Assembly: GCA_020720455.1 (NCBI GenBank)
Contig: DYOQ01000030.1
Span: 1-34,543, forward strand
Direction of reading: 5' to 3'
Length of the DNA stretch: 34,543 nt
Origin: Bdellovibrio sp.
GTDB lineage: Bacteria; Bdellovibrionota; Bacteriovoracia; Bacteriovoracales; Bacteriovoracaceae
This document shows, piece by piece, positions 1-7,551 of this stretch. The notes under the pieces were generated by a model, which worked only from the letters and a program-made list of their open reading frames with translations, was not told the origin of the DNA and made no database searches. Made by a program: the position numbers and the translations under genes. How positions within the stretch are numbered: position 1 is the stretch's first letter; each line of letters begins with the position of its first letter.

Positions 1-3
1 CTT

Positions 4-22
4 CCTCTTTCAACTAAAGAGG
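4..22 (-). terminator. Possible terminator hairpin after the thioredoxin-fold gene
   Basis: A perfect 7-bp stem (CCTCTTT at 4-10, AAAGAGG at 16-22) with a 5-base loop lies 15 bases downstream of the stop codon of the minus-strand thioredoxin-fold gene. The window ends before a T-tract could be seen on the minus strand, so this is only a candidate intrinsic terminator. Confidence 0.35.
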
Positions 23-37
23 AGTTTAGAGAGGACT

Positions 38-1495
38 CTATTTTATATAACTAAAATATTTCTTCTTTAATTTTGCAAAATCTTTATCCGCACTATTTTC
101 GTTACCCCACATAGCAAGCGTTTCGAGTAGCTTTACAGCAACTCTTTTGCTCCTACCATGAAACCAATCTTCCGTCTTCTCTACCTCTTGAAACAGCTGG
201 TCTACTGACTCTAAAATTTTTTTCTTATCTTGTTTAAATTTAGCAAGCATCGTAATGTAACCGGCCCCCATTTGAAAACGGGTGGCCCCACCAGTTGAGG
301 TAAGCCACGCCTGCTCCTTCCAACGAATGGCCTCATCTATCTTTTGCTCTTTTTCAGCAATTGCCGCCAACTCTAACATAAAATAAAATGGTGCCACTGC
401 TTTTTTAGTCTCCGCTGACGCTAATGTTTTTGCTAACTCAAACTGTTCAACTTTCATTAAAAGATCGATCGCACTACTCATAACATCTTGACGATCATAA
501 GCGTCCACGCTGTTTTTACTAGCAGACTGCACCTCTGTAATTATCAAATCTACAAGTTTTTTTTCACACTTCTTTTGATCTTTAGTCGCAAAAGAGATCT
601 CTGGATTAAAAGAAGAAACTCGCTGCTCTAAACTAAGCTTGTCACTATTTCTAAGGTTTGCCATTGACTTAATAATAGTTTCTTCAAACTCACTGATCTG
701 TTTTTTTTCGACTACTGCGTCCAGAATCTCTACACAATTGTAAACAATCGATTCAAAATTACTAAAGACGACATCAGGTATTCTTAGATAATTCAAAAAC
801 TCATTTCTTAATGTTGCTCTCTCATCTGCTGATATCTCATTTTTTTTATCTAAAATTAGCAAAGACAAGTAATAGAAAAAGATTTTACTTTTTATTAAAC
901 AACTTTGAGTCGACGACAGATCCAAAACTTTTTTAATCGTTCCAACTCTCTCTCCATCTTTTAAAATTGCCTCAGAATCTTGATCCCAAGAGTAGCTAGA
1001 AAATATTTTCCAATCACTCTCCGAACCCTTTCCTGCAAGAATATCATTTAAAACATCCTTAATATTTTTTGATCTTTTTTCTATCGAATTAAGCAAGCTT
1101 ACATACTCAGATAAAGATGCTCCAATCGGCAACCTCATTAACTCGCTTCCTTGAGCGGAATAGATCAACATTGTCGGATAACCTCTAACTCCAAGTTTTT
1201 CTCCCCATTTTTGGGCCGATACATCATCTCCATCAAGATACACAGGAATATACCCCGCAACCGCTTTTTTAAACTCCTCAGTAGCAAAAAGAGTTTTTTT
1301 CATTTTATTACAAGGAGGACACCAAACTGCACCCCAATATAGAAAGAGGGGCCTATTCTTTTCTTTGGCCATATCAAAAGCAGCTTCGATTTTACCTCGA
1401 TACCAGTTAACATTTGAAGGCATAGATGCTGATTGAGCTTCCATATACGACATAATCATCCCCGTAAAAAAAATTGTCAACAACCAACTTTTCAT
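38..1495 (-). CDS. Exported thioredoxin-fold protein with long helical C-terminal region
   Basis: Predicted 485-residue periplasmic thiol-disulfide protein. The N-terminus is a signal peptide (MKSW, then a hydrophobic stretch, then EAQSAS). A thioredoxin domain follows with the active-site motif WCPPC at about residues 58-62 and the cis-proline segment GYPTMLIY about 45 residues later. The remaining roughly 330 residues are mostly helical and charged and resemble TPR-like repeats, without a domain I can name. I prefer the ATG at 1495 over an in-frame start at 1513: it gives a proper signal peptide and sits two bases after the stop of the upstream PAP2 gene, so the two genes are probably co-transcribed. 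WCPPC is usual for reductases or DsbD/TlpA-like proteins. The substrate is unknown. Confidence 0.8.
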   Translation of the reverse strand: MKSWLLTIFFTGMIMSYMEAQSASMPSNVNWYRGKIEAAFDMAKEKNRPLFLYWGAVWCPPCNKMKKTLFATEEFKKAVAGYIPVYLDGDDVSAQKWGEKLGVRGYPTMLIYSAQGSELMRLPIGASLSEYVSLLNSIEKRSKNIKDVLNDILAGKGSESDWKIFSSYSWDQDSEAILKDGERVGTIKKVLDLSSTQSCLIKSKIFFYYLSLLILDKKNEISADERATLRNEFLNYLRIPDVVFSNFESIVYNCVEILDAVVEKKQISEFEETIIKSMANLRNSDKLSLEQRVSSFNPEISFATKDQKKCEKKLVDLIITEVQSASKNSVDAYDRQDVMSSAIDLLMKVEQFELAKTLASAETKKAVAPFYFMLELAAIAEKEQKIDEAIRWKEQAWLTSTGGATRFQMGAGYITMLAKFKQDKKKILESVDQLFQEVEKTEDWFHGRSKRVAVKLLETLAMWGNENSADKDFAKLKKKYFSYIK

Positions 1496-1497
1496 TA

Positions 1498-2415
1498 TTA
1501 TCCAACCCACCATTTACTAAATTTTAGCGTTCCCCCAAATACGATAAACGCCATAGGGATGGCCACCAATAAGTCTAATGTATAATGAAAACGTAGTCCA
1601 AGAGTTGCAAAGATCATAGAAAACGTTATAAAAAGTCCAAGATATTTAAACTTGTGGTTTATATTAAATAACCAGATCGTAGCTAGCACCGTAATCCAGA
1701 CGTGTCCACTAGGAAAACAATCTATTAACGTCTGCTGGCCTGACTTGATATTATCAAATAAGAATTGGCCATATGGAGAGAGCAAAAGTGGAGAGCTAAA
1801 ACTATCCTTTAAAAAATATTGAGGGCCAGTAACAGGAATTGCCAGATACAAAATCATATTAATCATATAACTAACAATAAAAGAGAACAGGTAACTAAAA
1901 ATCTGCCACCCCTCTGATGTCTCAACGTAGTACCTATAAACTAAAAACATCCCGATCATTGGAAAAATAAAATAGACAAAATATATAGTTAAAAGAAAAT
2001 CATAAAAAAGAAATTGATAACTTCCAAGCAGTAGTAACACCCATTTCTCTACAATTAAAGCTACGGGGATATTGTAAAGTAAAAAATCAAATTCAGCACA
2101 AATAGTATCCATTCGAGGGAGCCCACCAATTGAACTATCCATCAGACCAATTACAACATAGTTTAACGCTACCGTTGCGTAAACGAGGATCGCATTTGAT
2201 AATAGTTGCTTTACTCCAGATACTTTCGCAGCTTGGCCATGAACAAACAAAAACAAAATTGCCAAAAGAGATGGCAGAAGTGCCAACATTTGCGGTTTGA
2301 AAAAAAAAGCAGAGATTAGAAAAAGAGCACAGTTATAGAGAAAGATCATGACTGCAAAAAACCTAAGCCCGTAATCACCTCGTACATCCAAATAGTTTTT
2401 ACATAAATTAATCAT
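1498..2415 (-). CDS. PAP2-family membrane phosphatase / phosphotransferase
   Basis: This is a 305-residue protein with about seven hydrophobic segments. It carries two of the PAP2 superfamily catalytic motifs: CFPSGHVW (His238) and LRFHYTLD (His277, Asp281). A clear first motif (KxxxxxxRP) is not visible. The arrangement of a long membrane N-terminus with late SGH and RxxHxxxD motifs is that of the PAP2_3 branch, which includes Aur1-like inositol phosphotransferases as well as lipid phosphatases. Activity should be at the outer face of the inner membrane on a lipid or polyprenyl phosphate. The gene is first in a two-gene operon with the downstream thioredoxin-fold gene and diverges from the transporter gene at 2470. 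The Shine-Dalgarno sequence is weak. Family assignment is firm; substrate is not. Confidence 0.8.
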   Translation of the reverse strand: MINLCKNYLDVRGDYGLRFFAVMIFLYNCALFLISAFFFKPQMLALLPSLLAILFLFVHGQAAKVSGVKQLLSNAILVYATVALNYVVIGLMDSSIGGLPRMDTICAEFDFLLYNIPVALIVEKWVLLLLGSYQFLFYDFLLTIYFVYFIFPMIGMFLVYRYYVETSEGWQIFSYLFSFIVSYMINMILYLAIPVTGPQYFLKDSFSSPLLLSPYGQFLFDNIKSGQQTLIDCFPSGHVWITVLATIWLFNINHKFKYLGLFITFSMIFATLGLRFHYTLDLLVAIPMAFIVFGGTLKFSKWWVG

Positions 2416-2432
2416 CTTTGTTTATTTTTTTC

Positions 2433-2460
2433 TTGTAAGTTTAAGTTATATCACTATTCT
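2433..2460 (+). promoter_or_regulatory. Predicted promoter giving a nearly leaderless transcript
   Basis: TTGTAA (2433-2438), a 16-base spacer and TATTCT (2455-2460) form a plausible sigma70-type promoter. The -10 element ends only nine bases before the ATG at 2470, so the transcript would start within a few bases of the start codon. No Shine-Dalgarno sequence is present in between. Confidence 0.5.
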
Positions 2461-2469
2461 ATCTGCATT

Positions 2470-3723
2470 ATGATTAAACCAGTAGAACATTTTTTAACAG
2501 CTATAAAAGATATCAAAGAACTTCCTCCAACTAAGAAGAGCGGTATAATATTTCTCTCCATAACCTATTTTTTAGCGCTATTATCGTACCCAATTTTAAG
2601 ATCAACCACAACATCAATTTTTTTTAAGAATTATGGCGCTAAAAACTCTCCTCAAGTGTGGCTCTACTCTATAGTTGCACTAACAATCTTTGTCGCCATC
2701 AGTAATCTGTTGCAAAAAAAAATTACGATCCAAATTCTATATTTTATTACGGCCCTTTTCTCATTCATGTTTTTTATCGTTGGGGAAAAATTACTCTCAA
2801 GCGGTATCGAAATTTGGGCATACTTTCTATATATTTGGAAAGAGAGTTACATCATTTTACTGCTTCACCAAGCGATCGGCCTATTTAATGCAACAACAAA
2901 TCTCTCATTTGCCAAAAGCTATTACGGCATTCTTGGAGTTTTTGGTAGCGTCGGAGGAATTCTGGGTGGACTACTAACTAGCAGTCTAACAAATTACATC
3001 GGAATAGGTTCTATCATCTATGTAGGAGCAGGAATTATTATGCTCTCTGCTGTTACTTTCTTTGCTACAGTTAATTTAAACAGTGAACAAGAATCAAGCG
3101 AAAAAAACGACGAATTTAAAAATGTTTCACCAATTAGTTCAATCAGAGGTGCTTCTAAATACGTCTTTTCTATCGTCTTACTAGTCATGATAACTCAATT
3201 TGTTATCAACCTTGGAAACTATAAGTTTAACCTCGTCTTTGCTGATATCGTCCAAGATAATCTTCTTAGAACCAAATATTTAGGTTATATCTTTACATCT
3301 ATCAACACAGTCGCTCTACTAATTCAACTAATACTTCTTCCTCCTCTATTAAAAGGTATATCATTAAGAACGATTCATATAACGATTCCTTTAATCTACT
3401 CAGTTTCAACAATTCTAGGTTTTGGAATAGGTGCAACGATGCTTCTCCCTGTCGCTGTAACATTCATTATCTACAAAGGGTTTGATTATTCCTTGTTTGC
3501 TGCCGCAAAAGAGCTACTCTATTTCCCTCTGACACCAAAACAACGATATGGGGCAAAATATCTCGCAGATATGATCTCTTATCGACTCGGAAAAGCACTA
3601 ATATCTATCGCTCTTATTTTTTTCACGACCACTCAATTTGTCAACATCACGTTAGCAATCTCACTAATTGCATGGTTTATCGTAGCCTGGGCCCTCTTTG
3701 TTTTCCTAAAAAGAAAACTCTAA
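2470..3723 (+). CDS. Npt/TLC-type nucleotide transporter-like membrane protein (MFS-like)
   Basis: This is a 417-residue integral membrane protein with about 12 hydrophobic segments. The N-terminal charged pattern (LRSTTTSIFFKNYGA) and the C-terminal segment QRYGAKYLADMISYRLGKAL resemble the ADP/ATP translocase (TLC/Npt) family known from Rickettsia and Chlamydia and their relatives in free-living bacteria. The expected role is exchange or uptake of nucleotides or a related anion across the inner membrane; the real substrate cannot be read from the sequence. The region of about 30 polar residues near 200-230 is a likely cytoplasmic loop. The 3' end overlaps the convergent DUF3943 gene by 18 bases. 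A diverged general MFS carrier is the alternative. Confidence 0.65.
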   Translation: MIKPVEHFLTAIKDIKELPPTKKSGIIFLSITYFLALLSYPILRSTTTSIFFKNYGAKNSPQVWLYSIVALTIFVAISNLLQKKITIQILYFITALFSFMFFIVGEKLLSSGIEIWAYFLYIWKESYIILLLHQAIGLFNATTNLSFAKSYYGILGVFGSVGGILGGLLTSSLTNYIGIGSIIYVGAGIIMLSAVTFFATVNLNSEQESSEKNDEFKNVSPISSIRGASKYVFSIVLLVMITQFVINLGNYKFNLVFADIVQDNLLRTKYLGYIFTSINTVALLIQLILLPPLLKGISLRTIHITIPLIYSVSTILGFGIGATMLLPVAVTFIIYKGFDYSLFAAAKELLYFPLTPKQRYGAKYLADMISYRLGKALISIALIFFTTTQFVNITLAISLIAWFIVAWALFVFLKRKL

Positions 3724-4959
3724 CTTTATGCCACTAACATTATTTGGCCCAGTTGTACTATCAGTTCCATAAGGATCATGAAGAACTTCATTAAACATTT
3801 TAACTCTATACGTAAGACAACTACCAAAAATTGAGTTAAGGCCGTTAGTCATTGGAGTAAGGGGATCCATTAAAAAGATTGCCGTACTTCCCATAAATTG
3901 TGACCCAAGAAACTGTCCATTATTTGCCTGTATACTCAATGTCAATTTATAAAACATCTCACCCAAAATAGAGCCAAGTATAGGAGTTAAGATCAAGTCC
4001 TGTACCGAAGGGACTTCTGCCAACGCCTCATATCCATACTCCCAAAAAAGTGATGACATCAATGTGGAGTAGAAAAATGATTTCCACTTACTTAACCCTG
4101 TTTTTCTAGCAAGCATATAATAATAAGCACCTGAAAGAGGGTGTCCGACATAATTAACAACCCACTCATCTTTATCTACAACTGGTCCAGCTTGTACATT
4201 TTCTTTCCACCTATCACCAATTAACTCCATAATATTTCTATCACCTATTTCTGCTGACTTATCCCACTTCGTCACAGATTCTGGCATCATCCACAAGGCA
4301 CCCATCATAGACATTGCAATCAAGTGCATATATCCACTTTTTGTTATTAGTTCATTATTAAATTGGGACTGAAACTTATTAAGAATGGGCCCTTTATTGT
4401 TTTCATTCTTCCTAATTCTCTCCATCTTCATAGCAATCTCATTTTCAGCACCAACTTTCCATGTTGGAACAAATGAATCATCTTTAACTGCATCACTAAG
4501 ATCTTTACCTGAAATATCTAACTGATCACCATTAAGATCAGCACAATACATATCTTTAGCAGAAAGAAAGGTGGGGACTTTTTTCCACTTATCACTATTT
4601 TTTTGCTTTATAGAATTTACTTTTTCAATAAGCGCAACTCTATTAACATCCTTACAAATATCATCTTTAACGGAATCACCTATAGAGGAGGCCATCTCTG
4701 TTACATGTTGTCTTCCTTGATAAACTTGAGATGAGGATTTTTCCTGTCTCTTAGAATCCTCAATTAATTCTAAACATTTAAGCTCACTGCTTGAAATAGT
4801 GAAATCATCTAAACGCTTCGTTAGATCTTCTACATTCCTCGCTAAACAACGTTGCACCTCTTCTTTATCAGAATTATCCAACATGGTAATCTCTGAATAT
4901 ACTACATGGATATAAATGACAGAAAATAATGCAAACACTTTTATAACTAAATATCCCAT
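3706..4959 (-). CDS. Exported DUF3943-type protein
   Basis: This 417-residue protein starts with a signal peptide (hydrophobic residues 4-20, ending near VYSE). The N-terminal half is charged and contains no domain I recognise. The C-terminal half has the segment HPLSGAYYYMLAR, followed by a stretch containing SLFWEYGYEALAEVPS and DLILTPILGSILGE, which I recognise as the DUF3943 pattern of periplasmic or outer-membrane-associated proteins. Function is unknown for the family. The ATG is well supported by AGGAGA (4966-4971) six bases upstream and by a good promoter at 4989-5017. Its 3' end overlaps the convergent transporter gene. Confidence 0.7.
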   Translation of the reverse strand: MGYLVIKVFALFSVIYIHVVYSEITMLDNSDKEEVQRCLARNVEDLTKRLDDFTISSSELKCLELIEDSKRQEKSSSQVYQGRQHVTEMASSIGDSVKDDICKDVNRVALIEKVNSIKQKNSDKWKKVPTFLSAKDMYCADLNGDQLDISGKDLSDAVKDDSFVPTWKVGAENEIAMKMERIRKNENNKGPILNKFQSQFNNELITKSGYMHLIAMSMMGALWMMPESVTKWDKSAEIGDRNIMELIGDRWKENVQAGPVVDKDEWVVNYVGHPLSGAYYYMLARKTGLSKWKSFFYSTLMSSLFWEYGYEALAEVPSVQDLILTPILGSILGEMFYKLTLSIQANNGQFLGSQFMGSTAIFLMDPLTPMTNGLNSIFGSCLTYRVKMFNEVLHDPYGTDSTTGPNNVSGIKLEFSF

Positions 4960-4988
4960 AGCATCTCTCCTTACGCCGGATACAATCT

Positions 4989-5017
4989 AGAATATACCAA
5001 TCTACACAATTGGGCAA
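4989..5017 (-). promoter_or_regulatory. Predicted sigma70-type promoter of the DUF3943 gene
   Basis: Read on the minus strand, TTGCCC (5012-5017), exactly 17 bases, then TATTCT (4989-4994). Transcription would start near 4982, giving a leader of about 23 bases with AGGAGA ahead of the ATG at 4959. Confidence 0.6.
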
Positions 5018-5093
5018 TGCGCAACAATTAGTACCTCGTTTTTTTATATTTGAGCGGCGTTATTGCATAAATAGAAGGAACTTGTGCGTGAAC

Positions 5094-5119
5094 TTGTAAT
5101 TGTAATTGTAATTGTAATT
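5094..5119. repeat. Hexanucleotide tandem repeat (TTGTAA) x 4.3
   Basis: Four exact copies of TTGTAA plus two further bases lie in the 168-base gap between the upstream U32-like gene and the promoter of the DUF3943 gene, about 75 bases upstream of that promoter's -35 element. Perfect short tandem repeats of this kind are prone to slipped-strand copy-number change. Confidence 0.9.
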
Positions 5120-5127
5120 AGCTGAAA

Positions 5128-6279
5128 TCAGAATCTTTGTATCGAAACTGTACTTTTAGCGCTAATTCCTTTTATATGGCCAGTAAAACAAACCCCTTCA
5201 GCTACTGTTAAGACATTATTGCCATCAGCTAAATAGAGCGTACCGATAGCTAATTTAACAGTTTTCCCTTCAGGTGTAACAAACTTCACCTGCTCACCAA
5301 TTTTTAAACTATATTCACCATCAACAACAATTGCTAAATATTTTCCTTTAAGTGAACTGACCACGTACCCTATGTATATTGAATCATCTCTTATTAAATT
5401 AGGATTTTTAAGTTTTGCAAAGAGAACATCACTCTTGTTTGCGTTGTAATACCCACTAATTACCTTTCGAGGATACTCTTTCTTTAAACAATCAGAATCA
5501 CCACCATCCTTAACGCTAGAAACAACTTTTGGCAGAAGTTTTTCTAACTCATCAAATTTCAAATGCCTTAAGTCTAATCTAAATCTCTCAACACCCATTA
5601 ACATTAGCTCACTTAGCTTATCGACGAGAAAAATATCTTTGGGATTATACATAAGCGTTCCGTTCTTGTTCTCTACAACACTAAATCCAGAGTGAGGAGT
5701 CTCTTCACTAGATGCCATCGCTACTTCCATCCAGTCTGCATCACTTCTCCCTGTTAACAAGTGTCTTGGAGAATAAAAAATTGGAATACGGCCAAGAACC
5801 AACAGCTCCTTATCTGTACTAATGTTTGTGCAGAAATTAGCTAATTGCGATTTGGAAAGTTGCAAAGATAAAATAAGCGTTGAAAGGTGACGGCCAAAGT
5901 AGCGCTCATGCTCAATTAAAGCTGTAACATTTGAACCGATTGCTTCTGTCCAGAGCTCTAGTTTTACAAACGGGTAAAACTCCATAATATATTTGGCAAC
6001 ACCAAGATCAGCAACCCTTAAGGAAGCTATCATTTCAAACGAAAGTTTTTTCAAATCATCTTTAAAAATTTCAAACTCATTTTGAGTATATATTTTATCC
6101 ATTTCAAGAGAAATGCTAGTCCCACTAGCAGTTGCTAAACGAATAAGCTTAAGTCCCTCATCAAAACTAATTCCATCTCTTGCAAATGGCCTCATCGCTA
6201 AAATCGCTAAGTCTATTCTTAAACGTTTTAATAACTCAAGGTCAGATTCAGATTGGATATAGGTAACTATATTGCTCAC
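5128..6279 (-). CDS. U32-like protein lacking the Fe-S cysteine motif
   Basis: A 383-residue protein, probably a diverged paralogue or partner of the upstream U32 gene. It has a TIM-barrel-like pattern with the segment LLVLGRIPIFYSPRHLL, where U32 proteins carry their conserved core, followed by NPKDIFLVDKLSEL and a C-terminal beta-rich part resembling the accessory domain of U32 proteins. None of the four clustered cysteines of the U32 signature is present, so it should not hold the usual [4Fe-4S] cluster. The start codon is GTG, overlapping the stop of the upstream gene by four bases (GTGA), with AGGAT seven bases ahead. Translational coupling with the cysteine-containing protein suggests they work together. 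The U32 relationship is my reading of pattern similarity, not a search. Confidence 0.55.
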   Translation of the reverse strand: MSNIVTYIQSESDLELLKRLRIDLAILAMRPFARDGISFDEGLKLIRLATASGTSISLEMDKIYTQNEFEIFKDDLKKLSFEMIASLRVADLGVAKYIMEFYPFVKLELWTEAIGSNVTALIEHERYFGRHLSTLILSLQLSKSQLANFCTNISTDKELLVLGRIPIFYSPRHLLTGRSDADWMEVAMASSEETPHSGFSVVENKNGTLMYNPKDIFLVDKLSELMLMGVERFRLDLRHLKFDELEKLLPKVVSSVKDGGDSDCLKKEYPRKVISGYYNANKSDVLFAKLKNPNLIRDDSIYIGYVVSSLKGKYLAIVVDGEYSLKIGEQVKFVTPEGKTVKLAIGTLYLADGNNVLTVAEGVCFTGHIKGISAKSTVSIQRF

Positions 6280-7469
6280 AGTTTTATCCTGACTATATTT
6301 AGTTTTTCAATACCTGCGACTTTTGGTAACTTTACAAGTGAGCTCGGCGAAAATTTAACAATCTCTTCGCCAAAAGGGCCCACTGCTTGATCACTACCAA
6401 CAAGAATTGGTTCTCCTACAAATGGAATAACCTCTAAGAGATCTCCTCTTTTAAAAACCCCTCTAACCTCAATTAAAAATGTATCCTTACTCGTTGTATC
6501 TATTACCACACCAACCATTCCATAATTCATTTCTTCACTCTCTCGATCTGCTGAAACTGAATCAGGGCCTGCAACCTTAACAAGATTTCCATCACAATAC
6601 TCTCGATGTGTTACTTTATAGAGCTCCTTTTTTAAACATAACAACATCTCTTGATTAGCTTCACAATCGCTAGCACAACTATCTAGAGCTGCCCGATATG
6701 TTTTCACCACTGTACCAAGATACAGTGCACTTTTCATTCGGCCCTCAATTTTAACGGAACTAATTTTATTTTTAATAATGCTCTCAATATGATCAATTCC
6801 AAGAAGATCTTTCGAACTAAGAAAAAAACTATTTTTTGAAAAGGCTTCGCTGTGTGATTTGATAGCGTATTCAAAACGGCAACTCTGAGCACATCCGCCG
6901 CGATTGCTATCTCTACCCGCTGTAAAATTTGAAATAATACAATTTCCTGAATAAGCAATACACATCGAACCATGAACAAAAATTTCAACATCAATTTGTG
7001 CCTGCTCTTTAATTTTAGCGGCCTCTAAAATGGAACACTCTCTGCCAAGGATCACTCTAGCAACACCTAAATCTTTCCAAAATCGTGCACTAAAGGCATT
7101 GTTACAACTTGCCTGAGTTGAAAGATGAATCTCTAGCTTGGTAAATTCTTTAACCGTTTTAACTACACCCGGATCACTACATATTACAGCATCTACTCCA
7201 ATATTTTCTATCGCCCTCAAAAACTCTGGCAACTCAGCTAACTCATTATCATGAAGAAATGAGTTAAGAACTACATAAACTTTTCTACTACTTTTATGAG
7301 CAAATGTTACTCCTTGCTCAATCTCTTTAAATGTAAAATTTTCAGCAGCTGATCTAAGACCAAACTTTTGGCCACCAAGATAGACAGCATCTGCACCATA
7401 GCTAATCGCTATTTTTAATCTTTCTAGACAACCTGCAGGTGCAAGCAGCTCTGGTAATTCCTTGCTCAT
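6276..7469 (-). CDS. U32-family protein (TrhP/YegQ-like RNA hydroxylation enzyme)
   Basis: This 397-residue U32 family protein begins with the family hallmark PELLAPAG, then GADAVYLGG, STQASCNN and the signature VEIFVHGSMCIAYSGNC. Four cysteines at about 170, 177, 193 and 197 (GGCAQSC) are placed to bind a [4Fe-4S] cluster. KIEGRMKSALYLG follows, also typical. Characterised members of this group (TrhP/YegQ, RlhA) hydroxylate tRNA U34 or 23S rRNA rather than cutting proteins, so RNA hydroxylation is the likely role; the older name is 'peptidase U32'. The C-terminus has a beta-barrel-like accessory domain. It is first in an operon with the cysteine-less paralogue, with which it overlaps by four bases. 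Confidence 0.75.
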   Translation of the reverse strand: MSKELPELLAPAGCLERLKIAISYGADAVYLGGQKFGLRSAAENFTFKEIEQGVTFAHKSSRKVYVVLNSFLHDNELAELPEFLRAIENIGVDAVICSDPGVVKTVKEFTKLEIHLSTQASCNNAFSARFWKDLGVARVILGRECSILEAAKIKEQAQIDVEIFVHGSMCIAYSGNCIISNFTAGRDSNRGGCAQSCRFEYAIKSHSEAFSKNSFFLSSKDLLGIDHIESIIKNKISSVKIEGRMKSALYLGTVVKTYRAALDSCASDCEANQEMLLCLKKELYKVTHREYCDGNLVKVAGPDSVSADRESEEMNYGMVGVVIDTTSKDTFLIEVRGVFKRGDLLEVIPFVGEPILVGSDQAVGPFGEEIVKFSPSSLVKLPKVAGIEKLNIVRIKL

Positions 7470-7491
7470 AAATCACTACCTATTATTAAGA

Positions 7492-7520
7492 ATAATACCT
7501 AGCACAAAATACGCTTTCCA
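7492..7520 (-). promoter_or_regulatory. Predicted promoter of the U32 operon
   Basis: On the minus strand TGGAAA (7515-7520), 17 bases, then TATTAT (7492-7497). The -10 is part of a small palindrome (ATTATT at 7482-7487, AATAAT at 7491-7496). The start codon at 7469 would follow a leader of about 16 bases containing AGG. The -35 hexamer is the same six base pairs used by the opposite promoter. Confidence 0.4.
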
Positions 7521-7543
7521 GAAAGTCAAATAACGTTTACAAT
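7515..7543 (+). promoter_or_regulatory. Predicted promoter of the SGNH-like/CDF operon, near-leaderless
   Basis: TTTCCA (7515-7520), 17 bases, TACAAT (7538-7543). The ATG at 7552 is eight bases beyond the -10 element and has no Shine-Dalgarno sequence, so the transcript would begin at or next to the start codon. Confidence 0.45.
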
Positions 7544-7551
7544 TTCATAAT

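Noticed and set aside
5128-7469. The U32 pair considered as UbiU-UbiV of anaerobic ubiquinone synthesis
   Set aside because: Both proteins are longer than UbiU/UbiV, the second lacks the Fe-S cysteines required in UbiV, and no UbiT or other ubiquinone gene is nearby.
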